Positions 46,463 to 54,495 of a DNA stretch of 64,000 bases are shown here, piece after piece. The DNA is taken from contig NZ_VIUW01000001.1 in assembly GCF_007828725.1 (NCBI RefSeq), positions 124,001 through 188,000 of the forward strand, in the 5' to 3' direction. This DNA comes from Marihabitans asiaticum. Its GTDB lineage: Bacteria > Actinomycetota > Actinomycetes > Actinomycetales > Dermatophilaceae. The position numbers were made by a program, and so were the translations under genes. The notes below the pieces were generated by a model that saw only the letters and a list, made by a program, of their open reading frames with translations, was not told the DNA's origin and searched no databases. Each line of letters opens with the position of its first letter. Position 1 is the stretch's first letter.

Positions 46463-47665
46463 TCAGCGAGCGTCTCCGTCGCGGCCGAGGTGCTCGGTCG
46501 AGACGTCAGAGGTCTCCGAGGTCTCGGACGGAACGCTGGAGTCGTCGGCCCAGTCCTTGGCGCTGCTCCAGGCGTCGTCACCCTCACGGCGGTCATGGGC
46601 GGCATCGTCGGAGAGGGCCGTCTCGTGGGCCTCGCCGACGTGAGCGGCCTGCGGGTCCTCCGAGGCGAGGTCGTCGATCTCGCTGCCGCCGAGGATGTGG
46701 GTCTCACCGGCGGAGCCGTCCGCGCCGCCGTCGGCACCCGGGCCGGCGTGGCCATCGGCCCCACCGTCCGCGCCGCCGTCGGCACCCGGGCCGGCGTGGC
46801 CGTCAGCGGAGCCGTCGGCCCCACCATCGGCGCCGGCGTCCGCGCCGCCGTCGGCACGGCCGGTGGAGCTCACCTCGTCGAAGGCGGGAAGGTCACCGGC
46901 GGCGGTCACCCCGACGCCTCCCGCGCCGACCGCACCCGCGCCCGCGGCGCTGGTCGGTCCGGTGGAGCTCGTCGTGCCCGCCGGGCCGTCGCTCGGCTTG
47001 AACGAGGAGTCGCGCCCGGTCTCGGGAGCCTTGTACGGGTCGCCGGCCGGAACCGCCCACGGGTCCTTCTTGGGCTCCTGCGACTTCTTGGCGAAGTACG
47101 CTGCGACGCCGCCCGCGATGATGGCGAGCAGGAAGAGCTTCTTGCCGCGGGCCTTCTTGGTCGTCTCACCCTTGATCGCGGCGAGAGCAGCCTGCGGGTC
47201 CTGGTCGTCCTTGAGCGCGTTGAAGGCCGCCGGGGCACGCTTGCCCGCCTCGTCGGCGAGGTCCTGGCCGGCGGCGGCGCCGGCAGCAGCCAGGCCGGTG
47301 GCGGTCGCGGCGACCTTGGGCAGCACGTCGTCGACGAAGGTGTCGCGCAGGTCGTGCAGCTCCGAGCTGGCCTTCTTGCCGCGCTTCTTGGCGTCCTTAC
47401 GCAGCTTCTTGCGCTTCTTCTCGGCCTGCTTCTTGCCCTTCGCCAGGTCCTTGCGGGCGTCCTCTCGGGCCTGCTCGGCCTGGGCGCGCAGGTCGCGTCC
47501 CTTGACCTGAGCGGCGGCCCCCGCCGCCGCAGCCTTCTCCGAGCCGGTCTCGGCCTGCTCGGCCACCCGGTCGATCAGGTGGTGCAACTTCTCTACGCCG
47601 GTCTCGGCGCCCTCGTGGGCGGCGACGCGGCCCTTCTCGACCTTGCTGTCGTTGGTTCGGAACAC
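46463..47665 (-). CDS. membrane protein with Lys-rich helical N-terminus and Ala-Asp-Gly repeats
   Basis: 400 residues. Residues 1-170 are charged helical sequence rich in Lys and Ala (GKKQAEKKRKKLRKDAKKRGKK). One membrane segment lies near 178-195 (KLFLLAIIAGGVAAYFAKK). Residues 270-325 form a GADG/GHAGPGADGG repeat, encoded by a 38-bp perfect direct repeat. The C-terminal 70 residues are acidic and Ser-rich. No known domain recognised; similar one-span proteins next to ppiA occur in actinobacteria. The 5' end is preceded by AGGAGGA-like sequence. Confidence 0.7.
   Translation of the reverse strand: MFRTNDSKVEKGRVAAHEGAETGVEKLHHLIDRVAEQAETGSEKAAAAGAAAQVKGRDLRAQAEQAREDARKDLAKGKKQAEKKRKKLRKDAKKRGKKASSELHDLRDTFVDDVLPKVAATATGLAAAGAAAGQDLADEAGKRAPAAFNALKDDQDPQAALAAIKGETTKKARGKKLFLLAIIAGGVAAYFAKKSQEPKKDPWAVPAGDPYKAPETGRDSSFKPSDGPAGTTSSTGPTSAAGAGAVGAGGVGVTAAGDLPAFDEVSSTGRADGGADAGADGGADGSADGHAGPGADGGADGGADGHAGPGADGGADGSAGETHILGGSEIDDLASEDPQAAHVGEAHETALSDDAAHDRREGDDAWSSAKDWADDSSVPSETSETSDVSTEHLGRDGDAR
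46716..46801. repeat. 38-bp perfect direct repeat inside the ADG-repeat gene
   Basis: The sequence beginning CCGTCCGCGCCGCCGTCGGC occurs identically at 46716-46753 and 46764-46801, period 48 bp. A third, partial copy starts near 46837. Such repeats can change copy number by slippage without breaking the frame, because the period is a multiple of three. Confidence 0.85.
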
Positions 47666-47817
47666 CGGTCCTCCTCATCGGTCACGGTTACCTCTACCCC
47701 ATCCTGCCCCGGATGGCGTGGGGAATCGAGCCAAGGCCGGGGGTCGATCGAGGGACGGACCACGTGGGCCGCCTCACGGCTCCGGGGCTGTCGTCGGCAT
47801 GTGCCAGACTGCGGGGC

Positions 47818-48336
47818 ATGAAGGCGACCCTGCACACGAACCACGGCGACATCACCCTCGAGCTCTTCGAGAACGTCGCGCCCAAGACCGTCGAGAGTTT
47901 CGTGGGCCTGGCCAAGGGCACCATCGACTACAAGGACGACGCGGGCCGGACCAACCCGACGCCCTTCTACGACGGTCTGACCTTCCACCGGATCATCTCC
48001 GGCTTCATGATCCAGGGCGGCTGCCCCCTCGGCGAGGGCATCGGCGGACCGGGGTACATGTTCGACGACGAGCCACACCCGGAGCACACCTTCGACAAGC
48101 CGTACCAGCTGGCGATGGCCAACGCCGGCAAGCGCGGTGGCCGCGGCACCAACGGCTCGCAGTTCTTCATCACCGTGGCCCCCACCCAGTTCCTCTACGG
48201 CAAGCACACCGTCTTCGGCGAGGTCGCCGACGGCGCCAGCCGTGAGGTCGTCGACGCGATCGCCGCGGTCAAGACCGGGCCCAACGACAAGCCGGTCGAG
48301 CCGGTCGTCATCGAGTCGGTCGAGATCGCCGACTGA
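47818..48336 (+). CDS. ppiA: peptidyl-prolyl cis-trans isomerase, cyclophilin type
   Basis: 172 residues from ATG 47818. Cytoplasmic cyclophilin that speeds proline isomerisation in folding proteins. Active-site signatures FHRIISGFMIQGG and NGSQFFIT are present, plus FGEVADG. No signal peptide. The position near gyrA, followed by a rhomboid gene and crgA, is standard in actinobacteria. No clear ribosome-binding site is seen before the ATG. Confidence 0.95.
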   Translation: MKATLHTNHGDITLELFENVAPKTVESFVGLAKGTIDYKDDAGRTNPTPFYDGLTFHRIISGFMIQGGCPLGEGIGGPGYMFDDEPHPEHTFDKPYQLAMANAGKRGGRGTNGSQFFITVAPTQFLYGKHTVFGEVADGASREVVDAIAAVKTGPNDKPVEPVVIESVEIAD

Positions 48337-48386
48337 CCTCGACGAGGCCGGCTTCTCCCCCTTCGCCCTCCACCTCTCGCCGACCC

Positions 48387-49232
48387 GTGAGCTGGGATAG
48401 ACCGACCGAGGCGACCGAGGCACCGGTGTGCCCCCGGCACCCCGACCGCGTCAGCTACGTCCGCTGCCAGCGGTGCCAGCGCCCGGCCTGCCCGGACTGC
48501 CAGCGCCCGGCGGCGGTGGGCATCCAGTGCGTCGACTGCGTGCGCGAGGCCGAGCGCGCGATGCCGCGCGAGCGGACCCCAGGGGGTGGTCGGGCGGCGC
48601 GCAGCGGCACGCCCGTGGTGACCATCGCGATCATGGTGATCTGCGGGCTGGTCTATCTCGGTGAGCTGACGACCGACCAGGTCTACCGCGAGGGTGCGCT
48701 GGCCGCCTTCATCGCCACGTCCGAGCCGTGGCGGCTGCTCACCTCGGCGTTCCTCCACGCGCCGAACCAGATCTTCCACATCATGTTCAACATGCTGGCG
48801 CTGTGGATCGTCGGCCCCCAGCTCGAGATGTGGCTGGGGCGGGCACGCTTCCTCGGCCTCTACCTGGTCTCGGCGCTGGCGGGCTCGGTGACCTACCTGC
48901 TCTTCCAGCCGGTCGACTCCACCCAGGGCGTCGTCGGCGCATCCGGTGCCGTCTTCGGCCTCTTCGGGGCGATCGTCGTCGTCCAGCGTCACCTCGGGCG
49001 CGATGCGTCCTCGATGCTCGGCGTGATCGGGATCAACGCGGTGATCGGCTTCGTCATCCCGAACATCGCCTGGCAGGCCCATCTCGGCGGGCTGGTCGCG
49101 GGCGCGGCCCTCGCCGCGCTGCTCTCCCGTCCCCGGCAGCGGGACAACCCCACCGTCGCCTGGGCAGGCATCGCGGCCGTCGCCGTGCTGTCACTGGCCC
49201 TCTTCGCGCTGAAGTTCGTCGTCCTCGCCTGA
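48387..49232 (+). CDS. rhomboid family intramembrane serine protease with N-terminal zinc-binding motif
   Basis: 281 residues from GTG 48387. The N-terminus has a Cys/His-rich B-box-like motif (CPRHPDRVSYVRCQRC, CPDCQRP, IQCVDC), probably binding zinc. The rhomboid domain has six membrane segments from about residue 75. The catalytic dyad is Ser in GVVGASGAVFGLFG and His in QAHLGGLVAG; HIMFNMLALW is the conserved TM2 segment. The substrate is unknown. Confidence 0.92.
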   Translation: MSWDRPTEATEAPVCPRHPDRVSYVRCQRCQRPACPDCQRPAAVGIQCVDCVREAERAMPRERTPGGGRAARSGTPVVTIAIMVICGLVYLGELTTDQVYREGALAAFIATSEPWRLLTSAFLHAPNQIFHIMFNMLALWIVGPQLEMWLGRARFLGLYLVSALAGSVTYLLFQPVDSTQGVVGASGAVFGLFGAIVVVQRHLGRDASSMLGVIGINAVIGFVIPNIAWQAHLGGLVAGAALAALLSRPRQRDNPTVAWAGIAAVAVLSLALFALKFVVLA

Positions 49233-49428
49233 GAGCCTCGCGACGATCGAGCTGTCTTCGGCTCTATTGCGACAGCGCAATACTTCGGTATCGGACGCCA
49301 TCGAGCGAGTTATCCACAGGGTTTCTCACACCTGGGGATAATCACACCCGTGTAACCCCCTTCGCATCTGCCTTGGCAGGGTGCGGGTTCGGGCGTGCGG
49401 GACCGGGTGCCTGCCTTGGCAGGTGCGG
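49233..49428. promoter_or_regulatory. rhomboid-crgA intergenic region with a perfect DnaA box
   Basis: 196 bp between convergent genes. It contains a perfect DnaA box TTATCCACA (49310-49318) and, 14 bp further, the inverted TGGGGATAA (49333-49341, complement TTATCCCCA). A self-complementary CTGCCTTGGCAG occurs twice (about 49369 and 49413), each followed by a GTGCGG word, and probably acts as terminator. One CCCCCTTCG word lies near 49356. Confidence 0.7.
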
Positions 49429-49782
49429 TTACTTCCAGCGGGTGGTCATGGCGAAGCCGGCCATGGCCAGGCCGAAGCCGATGGCGAGGTTCCACTGCCC
49501 GAGTGAGGGGATCGGGTACTCCTGCTGGGTGATGTAGAAGGTGACGACCCAGAGCAGGCCGAGGAGCATCAGCCCGACCATCACCGGGACGAACCAGCTC
49601 GGGTTGCCGATCTTCTGCGCCTTGCGGCGCTTGCGCTCGCACTCCTCGCGCTCCTCGACCACGGCATCGGCCTGCGCGCGGGTGCGCGGGTCGCCGGAGC
49701 GCGCCTTGGCGCGGCTGCTGCGCTCGCCGGTGGTGTCGTTGGCGTCTTCTGTCGGGGCCACGTCGCTCTGCTCCTGGGTCAT
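49429..49782 (-). CDS. crgA: cell division protein CrgA
   Basis: 117 residues from ATG 49782. CrgA helps coordinate septum assembly and recruits peptidoglycan synthases in actinobacteria. An acidic then Arg/Lys-rich N-terminus precedes two membrane segments (NPSWFVPVMVGLMLLGLLWVVTFYI and LAIGFGLAMAGFAMTTRWK), with the conserved short loop PIPSLGQWN. The frame stays open far upstream, but the family length and the position support this start. It is divergent from the DUF881 gene. Confidence 0.93.
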   Translation of the reverse strand: MTQEQSDVAPTEDANDTTGERSSRAKARSGDPRTRAQADAVVEEREECERKRRKAQKIGNPSWFVPVMVGLMLLGLLWVVTFYITQQEYPIPSLGQWNLAIGFGLAMAGFAMTTRWK

Positions 49783-49914
49783 CTGCTCGTGAGCGTCGAG
49801 GTGCGGCGGCACGGCGCGCTCAGGTCCGTGCCCTAGCGTAGAGGTGAGCACAAGCTCAGCCGAGCATGCACGCGCCGCCGCGGCGCGCGCCGACCCGAGA
49901 GCCAGGAGGGCGAG

Positions 49915-50691
49915 GTGCCGAGCAAGCGCGAGACCGCGTCGTCGTCCCGCCTGCGCATGTTCCTCGACTCCAGGGCGTCGGGATGGTCGGCGCTCGTGCC
50001 CGTCATCGCGCTGGCCGCCGGGCTGCTCTTCGGGGTGACGGCAGCCACCGCTCAGGGCGAGGACCTCCGCTCGGACATCCAGACCGTCCCCGACCTGATC
50101 CGGGACCGCGCCCACGACAACTCGACGCGAGAGCTCGCCGTAGAGCGTCTGCGACGAGAGGTCGACGAGGCGACCGTCCAGGCAGGTGGCGGCGATGGTC
50201 AGCTCCAGGCGCTGACCGACGACATCCAGGGCATGCAGGGGCCCGCCGGCTTCGCGGCGGTCAGTGGACCCTCGCTCACCGTGAGTCTCGACGACGCTCC
50301 GCTCGATGCGGCCGACCTCCCGGAGGGCTACGACGTCAATGACATCGTCGTGCACCAGCAGGACGTGCAGGGAGTGGTCAACGCCATGTGGCGCGGGGGC
50401 GCCGAGGCGATGATGATCCAAGATCAGCGGGTCATCTCCACCAGCGCGGTCCGGTGCGTGGGCAACACCCTCATCCTCCAAGGGAGGGTCTACGCACCCC
50501 CCTTCGTCATCACCGCCATCGGTGACCAGGAGGCGATGCGCACCGCGCTCGACGAGGACCCGACCGTGAGCGTCTACCGCGAGTACGTCGACGCCATCGG
50601 CCTCGGGTACGAGGTGAGCACCTCGGACAAGACCGGCATGCCGCCCTACTCCGGTCAGGGCCAGCTCAAGCACGCCCGCGCCGTGCGCTGA
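49915..50691 (+). CDS. DUF881 family membrane-anchored protein
   Basis: 258 residues from GTG 49915. A cytoplasmic N-terminus, one membrane segment (about 25-45, LVPVIALAAGLLFGVTAATA) and an extracytoplasmic DUF881 domain. Domain landmarks are GPSLTVSLDDAP, DIVVHQQDVQGVVNAMWRGGAEAMMIQDQRVI and VRCVGNTLILQGRVYAPPFVITAIGD. The family sits by crgA in actinobacteria and by division genes in firmicutes; a link to septum formation is inferred from this context. Confidence 0.9.
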   Translation: MPSKRETASSSRLRMFLDSRASGWSALVPVIALAAGLLFGVTAATAQGEDLRSDIQTVPDLIRDRAHDNSTRELAVERLRREVDEATVQAGGGDGQLQALTDDIQGMQGPAGFAAVSGPSLTVSLDDAPLDAADLPEGYDVNDIVVHQQDVQGVVNAMWRGGAEAMMIQDQRVISTSAVRCVGNTLILQGRVYAPPFVITAIGDQEAMRTALDEDPTVSVYREYVDAIGLGYEVSTSDKTGMPPYSGQGQLKHARAVR

Positions 50692-50703
50692 CCTCAGCCC
50701 CAG

Positions 50704-50766
50704 GATCGCCCCCTACCACGCAGTACTGGTCGCGATCACAACCAATACTGCGTGGTAGCGGGCGAT
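50704..50766. terminator. long hairpin between DUF881 and glutamine amidotransferase genes
   Basis: Left arm from 50704 (GATCGCCCCCTACCACGCAG...) pairs with the right arm ending at 50766 (...CTGCGTGGTAGCGGGCGATC): 25 of 27 positions, with a 9-nt loop. It probably ends the DUF881 transcript. Same design as the hairpins at 18979 and 28357. Confidence 0.85.
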
Positions 50767-50815
50767 CTAGGTGAGGACCACGGCGCGCCCTGACGTAGCG
50801 GGCATAATCGGGCAG

Positions 50816-51472
50816 GTGCCCCGGATCCTCGTCGTCGACAACTACGACAGCTTCGTCTTCACCATCGTCGGCTACCTCCAGCAGCTTGGGGCGGAGACCA
50901 CGGTCGTGCGCAACGACGAGGTCGCACCCGCCGACGGCGCCGACTTCGACGGCGTGCTCATCTCGCCCGGGCCCGGTACGCCCGAGCAGGCCGGGGTATC
51001 GCTCGCGATGATCGAAGGCTGCGCCGAGCGCGCCCAGCCGATGCTCGGTGTCTGCCTCGGCCACCAGGCGCTCGGCGTCGCCCTCGGCGCGACCGTCGGG
51101 CGGGCCCCCGAGCTGCTGCACGGCAAGACCTCGCAGGTGACCCACGACGGCAGCGGGGTGCTCGCCGGTCTGCCCGACCCCTTCACCGCGACCCGCTACC
51201 ACTCCCTGACCATCGACCCGAGCACCCTGCCGGACGAGCTCGTCGCCACCGGCCACACCGCGAGCGGCATCATCATGGCCGCCCAGCACCGCGACCTGCC
51301 CCTGCACGGCGTGCAGTTCCACCCCGAGTCGGTGCTCACCCAGGGCGGTCACCGGATGCTCGCCAACTGGCTCGAGCTCACCGGCGACGAGGGCGCGGTG
51401 CAGCGCTCGACCGGGATGACCCCCCTGGTCCGTGACGCTGAGGGCGTGGCCCGGATGGTCGCTGCCGGGTGA
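50816..51472 (+). CDS. pabA: aminodeoxychorismate/anthranilate synthase glutamine amidotransferase subunit
   Basis: 218 residues from GTG 50816. Supplies ammonia from glutamine for p-aminobenzoate or anthranilate synthesis. Class I amidotransferase triad: Cys in PMLGVCLGHQAL, and His and Glu in VQFHPESVLTQ. The N-terminal VDNYDSFVFTIV is typical. The gene lies beside pknB in many actinobacteria and is often called trpG there; no partner synthase is nearby. CATAAT (50803-50808) ends 7 bp before the GTG, consistent with a leaderless transcript. Confidence 0.9.
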   Translation: MPRILVVDNYDSFVFTIVGYLQQLGAETTVVRNDEVAPADGADFDGVLISPGPGTPEQAGVSLAMIEGCAERAQPMLGVCLGHQALGVALGATVGRAPELLHGKTSQVTHDGSGVLAGLPDPFTATRYHSLTIDPSTLPDELVATGHTASGIIMAAQHRDLPLHGVQFHPESVLTQGGHRMLANWLELTGDEGAVQRSTGMTPLVRDAEGVARMVAAG

Positions 51473-51479
51473 GCGGGTG

Positions 51480-52469
51480 ATGAGCGCGCAGGGGGCGAAG
51501 GGGGAGCAGGCACCGACCGTCGGACCGGTCGACCGGTTCCAGCGTCGGCACCCGTGGCTCGGCTTCCCGATTGCCGTGGTCTACAAGTTCCTCGACGACT
51601 TCGGCCCCTACCTCGCCGCGCTCATCACGTACTACGGCTTCTTGTCGATCTTCCCGCTGCTGCTGCTCTTCTCCACGATCCTCGGCTTCGTCCTCGAGGG
51701 CCAGCCGGAGTGGCAGCAGGCGATCCTGGACTCCGCGGTCTCGGAGTTCCCGATCGTCGGGGACGAGCTGCGCGAGACCGGGACCCTCGGCGGTGGGCCG
51801 GTCGGGCTGGTCGTCGGTGCGGTCACCGCGACCTACGGCGGGCTCGGCGTCGGCCAGGCCCTGCAGTACGCGATGAACACGGCCTGGATGGTGCCGCGCA
51901 ACAGCCGCCCCAACGTCATCCTCTCTCGCGCCCGCAGCGTGATGATGGTCCTCACCGCCGGCCTGACGGTCATCGCATCGACCGTTCTGACCTTCATCGC
52001 CAGCGAGGCGACCCAGGGCCAGCGGCTGGAGTCCTGGGCGGTGAACATCGGGTCGGTGGTCCTCAACACCTGGGTCTTCGCGCTGATCTTCATCGTCGCC
52101 ACGCCGAAGGAGCTCACCGTGCGGCAGGTGCTGCCCGGCTCGGTGATCGCGGCGGTGCTCTTCGGCGTGCTGCAGCAGCTCGGGGCGAGCTATGTCGGCT
52201 CGGTCGTGGCCGGCGCGAGCAACCTCAACTCGGTCTTCGCCCTCGTCTTCGGCCTGCTCGTCTTCATCTACAGCAACGCCGTCGTCCTCGTGATCTGCAT
52301 GGAGATCAACGTCGTCCTCAGCGAGCGGCTGTGGCCGCGCTCGCTGCTCACCCTCTTCACCGACGCCGTCGTGCTGACCGAGGCCGACCGCCGGGCCTAC
52401 GGCGGGCAGGCCCGGGCGCAGCGGCTCAAGGGATTCGAGAAGATCTCCGCCGACTTCGAGCGGCGCTGA
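51480..52469 (+). CDS. YihY/BrkB family inner-membrane protein
   Basis: 329 residues from ATG 51480. Six membrane segments with the family landmarks LAALITYYGFLSIFPLLLLFST, TATYGGLGVGQALQYAMNTAW and ASYVGSVVAGASNLNSVFALVFGLLVFIYSNAVVL. The family (UPF0761) was once called ribonuclease BN in error; a transport role is suspected. It overlaps no gene and is convergent with pknB (3 bp apart). The N-terminus contains GAKGEQ, encoded by GCGAAGGGGG. Confidence 0.9.
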   Translation: MSAQGAKGEQAPTVGPVDRFQRRHPWLGFPIAVVYKFLDDFGPYLAALITYYGFLSIFPLLLLFSTILGFVLEGQPEWQQAILDSAVSEFPIVGDELRETGTLGGGPVGLVVGAVTATYGGLGVGQALQYAMNTAWMVPRNSRPNVILSRARSVMMVLTAGLTVIASTVLTFIASEATQGQRLESWAVNIGSVVLNTWVFALIFIVATPKELTVRQVLPGSVIAAVLFGVLQQLGASYVGSVVAGASNLNSVFALVFGLLVFIYSNAVVLVICMEINVVLSERLWPRSLLTLFTDAVVLTEADRRAYGGQARAQRLKGFEKISADFERR

Positions 52470-52472
52470 CCC

Positions 52473-54371
52473 TCAGGGGGTCTGGCCGGTCGTCGAGCGG
52501 GTGTTCGGCGGGGTGCTCTGCGGGCTGGTCGGCTCGGTCGTCGTCGGGTCGGGCTCGTCGGTCGTCGTGGGGTCCGGCGAGGTGGAGGTCTCCGTGGGGG
52601 ACGGTGTCGTCGTGGTCGGCGAGCTCGTCGTGGTCTCGGTGACGGTCTTGTCCCGCGCCCGGGCGACGACGAGGCGGACCGTCGAGCCGACCTCGACCGT
52701 GCCCGCGCCGGGTGCCTGCTCGAGGATCTGGCCGGCCGGCGCGTCCGAGACCCGCTCGCTCGTCTCGAGCTCCAGCCCGAGGTCGTAGAGCTGTCGTCGT
52801 ACGTCATCGACGTCCTTGCCGACGACGTCGGGCAGCTCGACCTCACCGCTGGCGACGACGAGGTCGATCTCGGAGTCCGCGGCGACCGAGGTGTACTGAC
52901 CCGGCTGGGAGTCCAGCACGGTGTTCTTCTCCGCGTCCCCGTCGCGGGTCGAGACCTCGCCGACCTTCAGCCCGGCGTCAGTGATCGCCTGCTCGGCATC
53001 CTTGCGGGACAGGCCGACGAGCTCGGGTACCTGCACCTCGACCGGACCGAGCGAGACCCGGTAGGTGATCCGGCTGCCCTTGTCGACGACGCTGCCCTGC
53101 GTCTGCTCCTGCTCGAAGACCTCACCGACCGGTGCGTCGCTGTTGCCCTCCTCGGGGTCGGGCTCGAGGCCGAGGTTGGTGAGCTCGGCCTCGGCGGCGT
53201 CCTCGTCCATACCGACGAGCTGGGGCACGGTGACCTGGGCGACCTCGTCGGGCTGGCTCTGCTGGTACGCCAGCCAGCCGAGGGCGAGCAGCGGCACGAG
53301 GAGCAGCAGGGCGAGGAGCCACCCCCAGCCACCGCGTCGACGCCGTTTGTCGAGAGGCGCCTCCGGGTCGTCCGCCGCGGCGAAGGTGGTGGTGTCACCC
53401 GATCGCGAAGGGGGGCCGGCCGGGGCGTACGCGACCGTCTCCTCACCCGCGGCCAGGGCCGCTCCGCCGCCGATGGCGGTGGCGAGGGCGGCGGCAGCGA
53501 GGGCGCCGACCGGTCGACCGTCGCGGACGTGGCGCAGGTCGTCGGCCATGTCGCGGGCGTCCTCGTAGCGCTCGTCACGGTCCTTGGTCAGGGCCGCGGC
53601 GACGATCGCGTCGAGGTCGCGTGGGATGTCCGGGTCGAGACTGCTGGGCAGGGGGATCGGGGCGTTGACGTGCTGGTAGGTCAGGCTGATCGGCTCGCCG
53701 GTATAGGGCGTGGTGCCGGTGAGCAGCTCGAAGAGGACGCAGCCGGCCGAGTAGATGTCGCTGCGGTGGTCGACCGTCTCCCCGCGGGCCTGCTCGGGGG
53801 AGACGTACTGTGCGGTGCCGATGACGGCCGCGGTCTGGGTCATCGTCGCCTGGGTGTCGGCGACGGCGCGGGCGATGCCGAAGTCCATGACCTTGACCGA
53901 GCCGTCGTCGCCGACCATGACGTTGCCCGGCTTGATGTCGCGGTGGATGATCCCCATCTGGTGGCTGTAGGCGAGGGCGTCGAGGACCCACTCGACGATC
54001 CGCGCGGCCTCCCCGGGCTCGAGCCGACCCCGCTCGTTGAGGATCTCGCGCAGGGTCCGCCCCTCGACGAGCTCCATGACGATGTACGGGATGGACACCT
54101 CGGCGCCGCCGGACTCGACGGCGTGGTCCTCTCCGCTGTCGTACACCGCGACGATCGAGCGGTGGTTCAGCCCGGCGACGGACTGCGCCTCTCGGCGGAA
54201 GCGCTGGAGGAACCCGGCGTCGCGGGCATGGTCGCTGCGCAGGATCTTCACCGCGACCGGACGGCCGAGGCGGGTGTCGTAGCCGCGGTGGACCTCAGCC
54301 ATGCCGCCACGCCCGATGAGCTCACCGAGCTCGTAGCGGCCGCCGAGAAGGCGGGGGGTGGGGTTGGTCAC
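52473..54371 (-). CDS. pknB: Ser/Thr protein kinase with PASTA domains (PknB/StkP)
   Basis: 632 residues. Kinase domain at about 12-275: glycine loop IGRGGMAEV, ATP Lys42 (VAVKIL), catalytic HRDIKPGN, DFG in VMDFGIARA and APE-equivalent SPEQA. The juxtamembrane linker is Ala-rich, and the membrane segment lies near 348-370. Three PASTA repeats follow (VTVPQLVGM, VQVPELVGL, VELPDVVGK), which sense peptidoglycan fragments. The protein ends in a Thr/Ser/Pro-rich tail of about 60 residues. It should phosphorylate FHA proteins and division proteins encoded next to it. pknA is absent from the cluster. Confidence 0.95.
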   Translation of the reverse strand: MTNPTPRLLGGRYELGELIGRGGMAEVHRGYDTRLGRPVAVKILRSDHARDAGFLQRFRREAQSVAGLNHRSIVAVYDSGEDHAVESGGAEVSIPYIVMELVEGRTLREILNERGRLEPGEAARIVEWVLDALAYSHQMGIIHRDIKPGNVMVGDDGSVKVMDFGIARAVADTQATMTQTAAVIGTAQYVSPEQARGETVDHRSDIYSAGCVLFELLTGTTPYTGEPISLTYQHVNAPIPLPSSLDPDIPRDLDAIVAAALTKDRDERYEDARDMADDLRHVRDGRPVGALAAAALATAIGGGAALAAGEETVAYAPAGPPSRSGDTTTFAAADDPEAPLDKRRRRGGWGWLLALLLLVPLLALGWLAYQQSQPDEVAQVTVPQLVGMDEDAAEAELTNLGLEPDPEEGNSDAPVGEVFEQEQTQGSVVDKGSRITYRVSLGPVEVQVPELVGLSRKDAEQAITDAGLKVGEVSTRDGDAEKNTVLDSQPGQYTSVAADSEIDLVVASGEVELPDVVGKDVDDVRRQLYDLGLELETSERVSDAPAGQILEQAPGAGTVEVGSTVRLVVARARDKTVTETTTSSPTTTTPSPTETSTSPDPTTTDEPDPTTTEPTSPQSTPPNTRSTTGQTP

Positions 54372-54495
54372 GGCGTCCTCTCCTGACGACGGTTCATTGT
54401 TGCCGACCGCGGGCCCGCGGGGCCGTTCAGCATCGGTCCGACCTGAGGCATCTGCGCAGGTCGCCCGGCAGGGACCGTCTTGGAGTGGTCGGGCC

